20,357 nt of DNA, from the NCBI GenBank assembly GCA_013002105.1, contig JABDKS010000294.1:1-20357 (forward strand), written 5' to 3'. A model generated the notes under the pieces. That model was not told the DNA's origin and made no database searches. It was given only the letters and a program-made list of their open reading frames with translations. This document shows, piece by piece, positions 1 through 7,616 of the stretch (position 1 is its first letter; each line of letters opens with the position of its first letter). The stretch comes from Pirellulaceae bacterium (lineage in GTDB: Bacteria > Planctomycetota > Planctomycetia > Pirellulales > Pirellulaceae). Both the position numbers and the translations under genes were made by a program.

Positions 1-1
1 A

Positions 2-1234
2 GCTGAAGCCGCGGCGCGTCTGGACCATCCCGGGATTATTGCGATTCATGAGATTGGATCGTGGCAAGGGTACGAGTACTTTTCCATGACTCTGGTCGAT
101 GGACCAACCTTGCAGCAACGAGTCGACGCGAACGAATTTGATGATGCAGAATCGGCCAGAATTGTTCGTGACATTGCCCGGGCGGTCGCCTACGCTCACC
201 GCGCGGGAATCGTCCATCGCGATTTGAAACCAGAAAACATTTTGCTGAGCCATGATCACCATCCACTGGTGACCGATTTTGGTTTGGCAAAGTGGCATCG
301 CGAAGGGAGCATGATCACACGAACAGGACAAGTTCTGGGAACACCTCATTACATGAGTCCCGAACAGGCTTGCGGGCGCGGCGATGGTGATGCTGCGACG
401 GATGTTTATTCTTTGGGCGCAATCTTGTACGCATTATTAACGGGCCGCCCGCCGCACCTCGGGCCATCAGCGGCCGAAGTGCTACGAAGTGTATTGCAAG
501 ACGAGCCGGAGACACCGCGACAGATTCGCCGCGAGATTGCCGCAGACTTGGAAAACATCTGCCTGCAAGCGATGCGGTATGACCCCCAAGAACGATACGC
601 CACCGCGGACGCATTGGCCGACGATCTGAATCGATACCTCGCGGGCGAGTCCACCGCAGCGGCAGCTAGCGGTTTGATCGACCGGGTCGCACGTGAAATT
701 CGGCGTGACCAACACCAAAGTATCTTTGGTGCATGGGGAATGACACTCTACGCGCTCGGCGGCATTATCTTTGGAACACACCTGGTCATCTTCTTTTTGG
801 ACTATCTGCAGATGCCGCGTTGGTCCGCCTATTGGACGCCACGGTTTGTCATGTTGGCAACGATCGCCGCTCTGATCTACTGGGCCCGCGGCGGGTCGCT
901 ATCGCCGCGAACCGTCGCCGAACGACCGGTTTGGTCAATCTGGATGGGCTATTTGGCAGCGTTGGCGGTCGTCAATTTGCTGTTGGTGATCGGTGGCATC
1001 GATCGGGCTGCGTTGTTTCCTCTGGCAGCAGCGATGAGCGGGTTTGGGTTCATCGCGATGAGCGGGCATGTTTGGGGCGGGTCTGCAATCTTGGGCTTGG
1101 CTTTCTTGGTCGTCGCCGTCGTGAGTGCCTTTTGGATGACCGCCGGGTCCCTATTATTCGGGACGATGTGGTTGGTCAGCCTGATCACGCTCGGCCATCA
1201 CTATCGGATGCGCGACAAAACGGGATCGTCCTAG
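2..1234 (+). CDS. Ser/Thr protein kinase with C-terminal multi-pass membrane domain (5' partial)
   Basis: The reading frame is open from base 2, so the gene begins upstream of the window and its N-lobe, including the ATP-binding Lys, is not visible. Visible kinase motifs, in order: catalytic loop HRDLKPEN (about 215-238), the Mg-binding DFG (275-283), and an activation-segment end GTPHYMSPEQA in the APE position, followed by DVYSLGAILYALLTGRPP. These are the hallmarks of bacterial Hanks-type (PknB-like) kinases, which phosphorylate Ser/Thr on partner proteins. From about base 720 the protein changes to a hydrophobic region with roughly six predicted membrane helices, ending in a short charged tail. 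Usual PknB proteins have one membrane helix and an extracellular PASTA domain; here the C-terminus is a multi-pass bundle with no obvious sensor domain. An internal ATG at 86 is not the start because kinase-like sequence continues upstream of it. The kinase call is secure; signal and substrate are unknown. Confidence 0.93.
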   Translation, partial: AEAAARLDHPGIIAIHEIGSWQGYEYFSMTLVDGPTLQQRVDANEFDDAESARIVRDIARAVAYAHRAGIVHRDLKPENILLSHDHHPLVTDFGLAKWHREGSMITRTGQVLGTPHYMSPEQACGRGDGDAATDVYSLGAILYALLTGRPPHLGPSAAEVLRSVLQDEPETPRQIRREIAADLENICLQAMRYDPQERYATADALADDLNRYLAGESTAAAASGLIDRVAREIRRDQHQSIFGAWGMTLYALGGIIFGTHLVIFFLDYLQMPRWSAYWTPRFVMLATIAALIYWARGGSLSPRTVAERPVWSIWMGYLAALAVVNLLLVIGGIDRAALFPLAAAMSGFGFIAMSGHVWGGSAILGLAFLVVAVVSAFWMTAGSLLFGTMWLVSLITLGHHYRMRDKTGSS

Positions 1235-1416
1235 CGCACGACCCGAACAACCCGTACGCTAGCAACAGGACACCCCGCAACATCCGTCTTTTTCAGCCGC
1301 CGGATCAGATTTGCAAGCACATGCGACGAAGAAACGAAGACCGGTATCACGGAAGAATGAACTGGCTTGACGACGCGATAAATTGTCGATCGCGCGAATT
1401 CCCGAAGGAGCGACTT

Positions 1417-1947
1417 ATGGCCCAACTGACAGTTTCACGATCGATCGCGACCACTTTGTTGATCCTTGGCGTCGCCACGACCGCCACTGCCCATCATCCC
1501 AACCGCGAATGCCAACAAGTTCATGAGCGGGTCGATTTGATCGGTCCGCTGGGAAACAACCTGCACCCGTCCTATCGACGCACGCATAATCGGCCCCGCT
1601 ATATCCCTGGCAAGCTGGCCTATTGGTTTGCTCCCAGTAGCCAAGAAGCGATGGCATGGCACAAAGCCAAACACCGTGGCGACTACAAAAACAAACGACC
1701 CGGTCGAGAGTTTCATTATTTCAATCCCAAGCCCTGGGAATCCATGCAAATCGGGCCACGAGTATCACAGCAACATAACGCGACCGGCGTGCAGGATTTC
1801 GATTCCCTGAGAGCCTACGAGTCCAGCCTTGACTCCCAACCGCTGCGACTTGAATCAGATGACGCCGACGTCCCCGAATTGCTGCCGCCACCGAGACCGT
1901 CGCAAACATCCGATGCCATCGGTAGTGGCGTCAATGATGGCATCTAA
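1417..1947 (+). CDS. small secreted protein of unknown function
   Basis: A 176-residue protein that I do not recognise. The ATG at 1417 is chosen because AAGGAG (1405-1410) lies six bases upstream and because it opens a clean signal peptide: a short Arg-containing start, a hydrophobic core LLILGV, and a likely cleavage after ATA near residue 25. The mature protein is basic and aromatic in its middle (many His, Arg, Trp and Tyr, for example KLAYWFAPSSQEAMAWHK) and turns acidic and Pro-rich at the C-terminus (ELLPPPRPS). No Cys pair typical of c-type haem or zinc binding was seen. The frame is open far upstream (to 733), but that stretch overlaps the kinase gene and reads as low-quality protein. 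An in-frame ATG at 1357 is a weaker alternative start. It lies between the kinase and the TolC gene on the same strand, 182 bases after the kinase. An exported location is likely; function is not predictable. Confidence 0.7.
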   Translation: MAQLTVSRSIATTLLILGVATTATAHHPNRECQQVHERVDLIGPLGNNLHPSYRRTHNRPRYIPGKLAYWFAPSSQEAMAWHKAKHRGDYKNKRPGREFHYFNPKPWESMQIGPRVSQQHNATGVQDFDSLRAYESSLDSQPLRLESDDADVPELLPPPRPSQTSDAIGSGVNDGI

Positions 1948-2012
1948 GCCGATTGATTCGTCGCTTCTTGGTCGCGGCACTCGGTAAATACCGCAAAACA
2001 CTTCGGTTACCG

Positions 2013-2040
2013 AACCGCGTGTGGAACTAATCGGTTTTTT
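2013..2040 (+). terminator. possible Rho-independent terminator after the secreted-protein gene
   Basis: AACCG (2013-2017) can pair with CGGTT (2032-2036), leaving a 14-base loop, and the stem runs directly into a run of six T (2035-2040). The stem is only five base pairs, and an overlapping alternative hairpin exists (CGGTT-ACCG-AACCG, 2004-2017). This is a weak candidate, supported mainly by the T-run and by its position 65 bases after a stop codon. Confidence 0.35.
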
Positions 2041-2090
2041 CTCCAGAACCGTCAAAGTTTACCCAGACGTTCTCCGATAACACCTCATGG

Positions 2091-2119
2091 GCGAGGACCT
2101 CGCGACGTCGCAAGACGTC
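2091..2119. other. two adjacent small stem-loops upstream of the TolC gene
   Basis: GCGAG-GAC-CTCGC (2091-2103) is followed with no gap by GACGTC-GCAA-GACGTC (2104-2119), the second having a GNRA-type tetraloop. They lie about 115 bases before the TolC-family ATG. They could be a 5'-leader RNA structure or part of an intergenic repeat; no T-run follows, so termination is unlikely. The sequence just before them (ATGGGCGAGGACCT) loosely resembles the stretch ATGGGCGGAGGCCT near 4782, on the other side of the same gene. Confidence 0.35.
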
Positions 2120-2233
2120 CGCAAAGTTCTCGATGGGGGGCTTTCCAACTTAGCTGTCAGTGGAACACACCAGTCGTATCGTGCGGCATCGTCAAGGTGG
2201 GTTTCACAACAGCACTGCAGGGAAGCCTAGAGC

Positions 2234-4759
2234 ATGAATCGCTCGCTGTTACGCATAACCGCCTATCTCCAACTCGGGATCATGATCCTGTTGGCTACCG
2301 GATGCGCGCCCACACAGCCGTTCTTTTTGAATGAGTCGCCGGATCTGCAACACTACCTCAATTCGGCAACGGCGATCGAGTATCCCGATGTCAATGTGGA
2401 AAGTCTTGCCGAAACCACTCATGCCCTACGTCCACTGACTCTGGGTAACCACGATTACCAGTTTTGGGACTTGTCGCTGGAAGAATGCGTTTCGATCGCG
2501 TTGTCCAATGCCAAATTTTTCGTGACGACCAGTGGCAACGCCGAATTCCGCCAAAACATCGCGGCTCAATTCACCAGCGGTACGGCCGATCAATTCGGCA
2601 GCATCTACGACATTCCCATCTCGCAATCGACGACACAGTCAATCCCATTGACCGTCGATGGCAATGGTAATCGACTGTTGCCACGAAGCGTCACAAGAGC
2701 CAATCAAATTGGCGGTGTCGAAGACGCGTTGGCAGAATTTGATGCTCAGGCCAGTGGGTTCATCAACTACGCAACGACCGACCGACCACAGAACGTCGGA
2801 CAAAACAACCTGATCAACCCAGTCCAATCGCTCGCCACCAACACGACCCAGCAAGCAGCCATCAGCAAACGAATGGCAACCGGCGGCGTCGCGACCTTGC
2901 GTCAACAAGTCATCTATTCACGAAACAATACTCCGATCAGCCCCAATGCTCGAGCCGTACCGAGCGATTGGACGGCGTTGATCGAAGCGCAAGTGCAGCA
3001 TCCGCTGATGCGTAATCGCGGCACATTGATCAACCGCATCCCGGTCGTCTTGGCAAGTTTGAACGAAGACATCTCGATCGCCGATTTTGAAGCCCAGGTA
3101 CGAAACCTCGTGCGTGATGTCGAAGTGGCTTACTGGGATTTGTATGTCGCCTACCGCAACGTCCACACCACCACGATCGGCCGCAACAGCGCCATCGCAA
3201 CCGCGCAATTTGCACGCCTTCTGCTGGAGAACGGAACCGGTACCGTTCAAGAATTGGCACAAGCTGAAGAACAGTACTACCAATTTCGTGCTCGCCTGGA
3301 AGGGGCCTTAGCCGGCAGCAACCTGCCCGGCGACGATCAATTCGGCGTCTACGGACGCGAACGGGCACTACGAGAAAAACTGGGATTGACCGCGACCGAC
3401 GGTCGTTTGGTTCGCCCCATCGATGAACCATCCATCGCGCGTGTCGAATTTGACTGGAACGAAGCCATCGCGCAGATGCTGTACTTGAGTCCCGAACTGC
3501 GTGGCAAGAAGTACCGGATCAAACAGAGCGAACTGGAATTGATGTCGGCCAAAAATCAAGTTCTACCCGAAGTCAACATCTCGGCTCTTTATCGCTGGGT
3601 TGGCGTCGGCGACACGCTGGGCCCTCCAGGGCGCCGCGATGTGAACTTCCCCGCCCAAGGCAGCAGTGCTCTGGGTGAACTGACCGAAGGCAATTACCAA
3701 GAAGGCGCCATTCGACTCGAGATCACTCCGCCAGCATTCGGTGCCCGACGTGAACTGACACGGATTCGTGGTGCTCAGTTGCGATTGGTTCGCGAAAAAG
3801 GATACTTGCAAGAATCCGAACGACTGTTGGTCAGCCAACTCAGCGATGCGGTTGCCAAAGCTGCAACCCATTACCAGCTCATGCAAACCAACGCACAACG
3901 CTGGCAAGCTGCCGAACGCGAAGTCGAAACACGATTAGCAGAATTCAAGGGTGGCCGCAGCCCGGTCAATGTCGTACTGCAAAGCCAACAACGAAAAGCC
4001 GAAGCTCAAATTGCCTACTATCGTGCTCTTGGCGAATACAACAAATCGATCAACTACGTCGACTACCTCAAAGGCACTTTGCTGGCTAACAGCGGCATCA
4101 CGTTGTCCGAAGGACCTTGGAATACGAAAGCCTACTGCGATGCTCTTGAACGGGCTCGCGAACGCAGTGCCGGCAAAGAACTGCAATACGGCGTGACACG
4201 CCCCGGCGTGCTGCGAACCGGCCCCGTCCGCGATGCAAACGGTGCCTTGGAAGTCATGGGTCGTCAAAAACCATCCATCGGTCATTCGCACATCGGCACC
4301 GGTGACGCCGTGCAAGATGGTGTGATCGGAGCCGAAGTCATCGACGGTGCGTTCCCAACGGAAATGCCAGCCGATCCGCAAGCCGATCCATTGGGGCTCG
4401 ACGTCGAACCCTACCAAGACGGCCCCATCATCGACAGCATGCCACTGAGCGAGATGGGCTCGCCGTATCAAATGTTCTCGCCCGAAGCGGCTGAGCGACA
4501 AATGGACGAAATCTTGCCGACACCATCGCCGCTCAATGCACCACGCCAAATGCCTGCCGGTCGCTCTGGCGACGGTATCAACAGTGGCGAAAGTATTCTG
4601 GTTCCGCCGGTGACCGGCGGCGAACAAGCCGTGCTGCGTCCTGCCCCGAAAGTGCTAAGCCGCGTCACCGACATTCAACAAACCAACCACGTGACAGACC
4701 AAGTGAGCGTCGAGAACGCTCCGCTGCCTGTCCGCCGCCGACCACTTCCACGACGGTAA
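2234..4759 (+). CDS. TolC-family outer-membrane efflux lipoprotein with long C-terminal extension
   Basis: An 841-residue protein with a lipoprotein signal: a basic start, a hydrophobic core and the lipobox LATGC (Cys24), implying lipid attachment after export. Four stretches fit the outer-membrane factor (TolC/OprM) fold: LSLEECVSIALSNAKFF (about 79-95), a long helical region with VEVAYWDLYVAYRN (about 295-355), a second helical repeat LSPELRGKKYRIKQSELELM (about 416-436), and a final helical pair around AEFKGGRSPVNVVLQSQQ (about 560-620). Such proteins are trimeric channels that connect inner-membrane pumps to the outside. The family is usually 420-520 residues. This one carries a large insert early on (about 100-280) and a ~220-residue Pro/Asp/Gly-rich tail after residue 620. 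No adaptor or pump gene is adjacent. GGGAAG at 2220-2225 is a plausible ribosome site. The family call is confident; the transported substrate is unknown. Confidence 0.85.
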   Translation: MNRSLLRITAYLQLGIMILLATGCAPTQPFFLNESPDLQHYLNSATAIEYPDVNVESLAETTHALRPLTLGNHDYQFWDLSLEECVSIALSNAKFFVTTSGNAEFRQNIAAQFTSGTADQFGSIYDIPISQSTTQSIPLTVDGNGNRLLPRSVTRANQIGGVEDALAEFDAQASGFINYATTDRPQNVGQNNLINPVQSLATNTTQQAAISKRMATGGVATLRQQVIYSRNNTPISPNARAVPSDWTALIEAQVQHPLMRNRGTLINRIPVVLASLNEDISIADFEAQVRNLVRDVEVAYWDLYVAYRNVHTTTIGRNSAIATAQFARLLLENGTGTVQELAQAEEQYYQFRARLEGALAGSNLPGDDQFGVYGRERALREKLGLTATDGRLVRPIDEPSIARVEFDWNEAIAQMLYLSPELRGKKYRIKQSELELMSAKNQVLPEVNISALYRWVGVGDTLGPPGRRDVNFPAQGSSALGELTEGNYQEGAIRLEITPPAFGARRELTRIRGAQLRLVREKGYLQESERLLVSQLSDAVAKAATHYQLMQTNAQRWQAAEREVETRLAEFKGGRSPVNVVLQSQQRKAEAQIAYYRALGEYNKSINYVDYLKGTLLANSGITLSEGPWNTKAYCDALERARERSAGKELQYGVTRPGVLRTGPVRDANGALEVMGRQKPSIGHSHIGTGDAVQDGVIGAEVIDGAFPTEMPADPQADPLGLDVEPYQDGPIIDSMPLSEMGSPYQMFSPEAAERQMDEILPTPSPLNAPRQMPAGRSGDGINSGESILVPPVTGGEQAVLRPAPKVLSRVTDIQQTNHVTDQVSVENAPLPVRRRPLPRR

Positions 4760-4796
4760 AGATCTAACAAGCAGAACATCCGATGGGCGGAGGCCT

Positions 4797-4838
4797 TGCG
4801 AGGGTTGCCCACACGCGTCGGGAATAACAACCCTCGTA
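4797..4838. other. inverted repeat after the TolC-family gene
   Basis: CGAGGGTTG (4799-4807) pairs perfectly with CAACCCTCG (4828-4836), and one G-T wobble plus one T-A pair extends it to eleven base pairs around a 20-base loop. It lies between the stop codon and the stronger terminator hairpin. It may protect the mRNA 3' end, or it may be a copy of an intergenic repeat. Confidence 0.45.
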
Positions 4839-4845
4839 CACGAAC

Positions 4846-4882
4846 AGCTCGAGCTGCATCCGAAACGATGCCTCGAGCTTTT
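4846..4882 (+). terminator. Rho-independent terminator of the TolC-family gene
   Basis: AGCTCGAG (4846-4853) pairs with CTCGAGCT (4872-4879), and inside it GCATC (4856-4860) pairs with GATGC (4867-4871) around the loop CGAAAC. A two-base bulge (CT) separates the two helices. The stem is thus thirteen pairs and runs into TTTT (4879-4882). The T-run is short but correctly placed for plus-strand transcription, 87 bases after the stop codon. The converging minus-strand gene ends 44 bases away, so it also separates the two units. Confidence 0.7.
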
Positions 4883-4925
4883 CGGCGTTCAATCGTGATT
4901 TCTGGCGTCGAACAACGGTCGCCGC

Positions 4926-7532
4926 CTATTCCAGCGGAATTCCGCCGAAGTCAATGAGCTCACGACCCTCGGCAGCGTCTGCATCAACAGTGAATGAATA
5001 GTCTCGCACACCGAAATCGACGTCGCGAATTCGAGCCGACAGAAGATAGTCACCCTCTGGCACATCATCGATACGAAATTGTCCCTCGCGTGTGACCGTC
5101 GCATCAAACCAAATGTTCGTGCGACGCAATTCGTCTCGTTTCTTGGCCTCAGTGATCCATTGTTTCCCCGCTTCGGTCTCCTTCCACTGCTCCCACCAAG
5201 CTCGCCTTTTATCGGGGTCGTCCACCACTTCGTCGGGAATATCACGTTCAGGAAGCTTTGGTAATACGACTTCAATGCGAACACTTGCGTGTTTCCAATC
5301 GATGTCTTTGGTAATCGACGGCGGCGGCATGAGTCGACCTTGAACAACCACACCATCGCCACCCAATTGCACATCGGCAATTTCGCCAGCTACCGATTGC
5401 ACCGAAACCACCGGTGTCGATGCGACTTCGATCGCTCCGTCGCCAACCATACGAACGATCTCACGACGCACGTAGGTGTGCCCTTCGGGAATCCGATCAA
5501 ACTGAAACGATCCGTCTCGAGCAGTCGTTGCGTCCCAGTGCATAAAAATATTCGGCGTGTCGTCGCCGTAGGAATGGACGGTTTCATTCCCGGCGTCAAT
5601 CGAAATATCCGCCATCGGCGTTTTTCCGATGCGGTAGGTCCCCGTTAGCTGGGCCCACGGCGTCAGGACGATCGGCTGGAGTGCCTCGCCAGGTTTGCAG
5701 CGGATGTGGGCATAACCGTGATCGTGAACAATCACGATTTCATAAGGAGCGACTTGCGGTGGAAAATCAAATCGCCCCGCCGCATCAGTGGTCCGCTGAA
5801 CGGCGTTGTACGTCGAACCATTGTCGACACGTCCGTTGTCAAAGCTGATCTGCGTGTTCGCCACGCCCAGCACCACATTGGCACCTTCAATCGCTTTGCC
5901 CTCGGTCGTCTGAACAACCGACGTCACATTAGCGCCTCGTTTCAGCTTGAAATAGATATTCACATTGCCTTCATCACTCTCGATCGCTCGAGAGACCTGA
6001 GGGAGGTAACCGTCTGCGTCGATCCGTACGAAGTGCGCAAAATAGGCGTGGCGTAAATGATTCAGCCGATAGGAACCACCGGTTCCGGCGAGTGCTTGAT
6101 CGGTCACCCAATTAACATGGGAACCTTCAGAACCCTGAATGCCGGGCACGACTTGAAATCTGTCGATTCGTTGCTTCGTTTCCGCATCGACGACCAACCC
6201 TGAAACGACGAGATAGCCCGGCGGCTCGAATACGTACTCTTCGTCGCGGGCGACAATTCGCTGAGCCGACAACTGCATTCCATTTGGATGGCAGATGTCT
6301 GCCTCAAATTCGTCCAGCGGTGCCTCGTCCCATTCCCAGACTCCGTTCTCGTCTGTGTACTGGCCAACGTGATCAAATTCAAAATACTCGTATCGACCGC
6401 CGCGCCACGATTGAAAAAAGATTCTCGCTTTACGCAGACCTTTGCCTTCGGCATCCACCACACGAATTCGGACGTGGCCACCTGGTTTTAATTCGAAATC
6501 AACCGGTTTCATCGCCGCGTCAACTCGCACTGCAGCCATGTCGACTGCGTAGCCCTTGGCCGAAACCACCACGCGGGCACGACGATCCTCGCACCCGTTA
6601 ATCTGATACTCACCATCGACGTTCGTCGTCGCGCTTCGCTTGTCATTAAGAAACTTGGTCCGAACAAGTGCCCCTTCGATCGGTTTGCCTGCCTCGTCGG
6701 TAACCCTACCGGCAATAGTCAAACCACGTGGCAAGACAACCTTTGCCGACGGCGACTGACCTTCGTTCAATGCGTATTTGTCCCGAGACAGAGCCAACCG
6801 GTGTGGCTTAAATTCTCTGTGACTGACCTCGACCCAAACATCCGCCTTGGAATCGGGGACCATTTCGAACTGCCATTGTCCGCGATCGTCTGTAAAAATC
6901 CGCGTGCCGACACCCGTCGATCCCGTGTCACCAGGCCGACGTCGAAACTTGATACTCGGATCCACCTCGACACCCGCAACGGGCTTTCCCTGCTCGTCCA
7001 CCACGATTCCGCCGACGGTCCACGCGGACTCCAGTTCCGCAGTAAACTTTGGCGGCAATGCAACACCCGTTTGCTTTGGATTCCAATGGCCGTAGTACGG
7101 ACCATAACCGGGGACCTCTACAGTGAACGTCATTCTGGATGTTGGCTTGGGTAAATCCAGCGTGATTTTGCCGTCGTCATCGCTTTCCACAACGAATCCA
7201 AATCGCTCATCGTGCAGCAGTTTGCCTTGCTTTACGCCGTTTTCAATCAACCCCCATTCGCTCGGCCTGGGCTGAATTCGCCAATGGACCTCTGTGTTCG
7301 CCAGTGGATTGCCGCCTGGCCCCGCTAAGGTCAGCGTAAATGGTTGACTCGGCACGTCCGACTGGGCACCTGGTTGGGTTTGATCGCCGTCGGTCAATGC
7401 TGGAGCCTGCGACTGGGCCGCCGTCAAAAATGCACCGGCAAAGATTGCCACAAACAACGTACACCGTTGTACGACGCACCAACCAAAACGGATCGGGCGA
7501 CGTAAACGCTCGCGGCAATAACGAGGATGCAT
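4926..7532 (-). CDS. exported protein with repeated carboxypeptidase-regulatory-like / Ig-fold domains
   Basis: An 868-residue protein. The start is placed at the ATG at 7532 because it begins a good signal peptide (Arg-rich start, core LFVAIFAGAFL, likely cleavage after about residue 42). The frame also allows a TTG at 7595, but that would put 21 polar and hydrophobic residues in front of the signal. The mature part contains at least four copies of the beta-sandwich pattern 'G-hydrophobic-V-x-D-x-x-G-K-P-[IV]-x-G-[AV]-x-V', for example IVVDEQGKPVAGVEV and RVTDEAGKPIEGALV. Each is followed by 'T-(D)-x-x-G-x-[FY]' (NVDGEYQINGC; TDAAGRFDFPP; TREGQFRIDDVPEGDY). This is the CarboxypepD_reg-like / transthyretin-like fold, common in exported planctomycete proteins and in TonB-receptor plugs. 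No catalytic motif was seen, so a structural or ligand-binding role is likelier. It is the last gene of the minus-strand cluster, 84 bases behind the sulfatase gene. Confidence 0.8.
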   Translation of the reverse strand: MHPRYCRERLRRPIRFGWCVVQRCTLFVAIFAGAFLTAAQSQAPALTDGDQTQPGAQSDVPSQPFTLTLAGPGGNPLANTEVHWRIQPRPSEWGLIENGVKQGKLLHDERFGFVVESDDDGKITLDLPKPTSRMTFTVEVPGYGPYYGHWNPKQTGVALPPKFTAELESAWTVGGIVVDEQGKPVAGVEVDPSIKFRRRPGDTGSTGVGTRIFTDDRGQWQFEMVPDSKADVWVEVSHREFKPHRLALSRDKYALNEGQSPSAKVVLPRGLTIAGRVTDEAGKPIEGALVRTKFLNDKRSATTNVDGEYQINGCEDRRARVVVSAKGYAVDMAAVRVDAAMKPVDFELKPGGHVRIRVVDAEGKGLRKARIFFQSWRGGRYEYFEFDHVGQYTDENGVWEWDEAPLDEFEADICHPNGMQLSAQRIVARDEEYVFEPPGYLVVSGLVVDAETKQRIDRFQVVPGIQGSEGSHVNWVTDQALAGTGGSYRLNHLRHAYFAHFVRIDADGYLPQVSRAIESDEGNVNIYFKLKRGANVTSVVQTTEGKAIEGANVVLGVANTQISFDNGRVDNGSTYNAVQRTTDAAGRFDFPPQVAPYEIVIVHDHGYAHIRCKPGEALQPIVLTPWAQLTGTYRIGKTPMADISIDAGNETVHSYGDDTPNIFMHWDATTARDGSFQFDRIPEGHTYVRREIVRMVGDGAIEVASTPVVSVQSVAGEIADVQLGGDGVVVQGRLMPPPSITKDIDWKHASVRIEVVLPKLPERDIPDEVVDDPDKRRAWWEQWKETEAGKQWITEAKKRDELRRTNIWFDATVTREGQFRIDDVPEGDYLLSARIRDVDFGVRDYSFTVDADAAEGRELIDFGGIPLE

Positions 7533-7616
7533 TTTGGTCTCACTGTGTACAAACGACGCCAACAACACGATTGAAATTTCAGGTCTGATTTTCAACGACC
7601 CTAGGTTCGCGTGACT

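Noticed and set aside
1231..1262. CTAGCG/CGCTAG inverted repeat at the kinase stop codon as a terminator
   Set aside because: Only six pairs with a 20-base loop and no T-run directly after it; the T5 near 1289 is too far away.
733..1416. Plus-strand open frame ahead of the secreted protein
   Set aside because: It overlaps the kinase gene in another frame and encodes Arg-rich low-complexity residues; the signal peptide and ribosome site favour 1417.
1357..1416. Alternative ATG at 1357 for the secreted protein
   Set aside because: It is preceded by GGAAGA, but the added 20 residues are polar and would displace the signal peptide.
2144..2187. TTCCA/TGGAA repeat near the TolC-like gene as an operator or promoter part
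   Set aside because: Five-base arms with a 13-base loop are expected by chance and no -35/-10 pair fits.
3935..4627. 230-residue minus-strand open frame within the TolC-like gene
   Set aside because: It lies antisense to a well-supported gene, shows no domain and has composition typical of a reverse-frame shadow.
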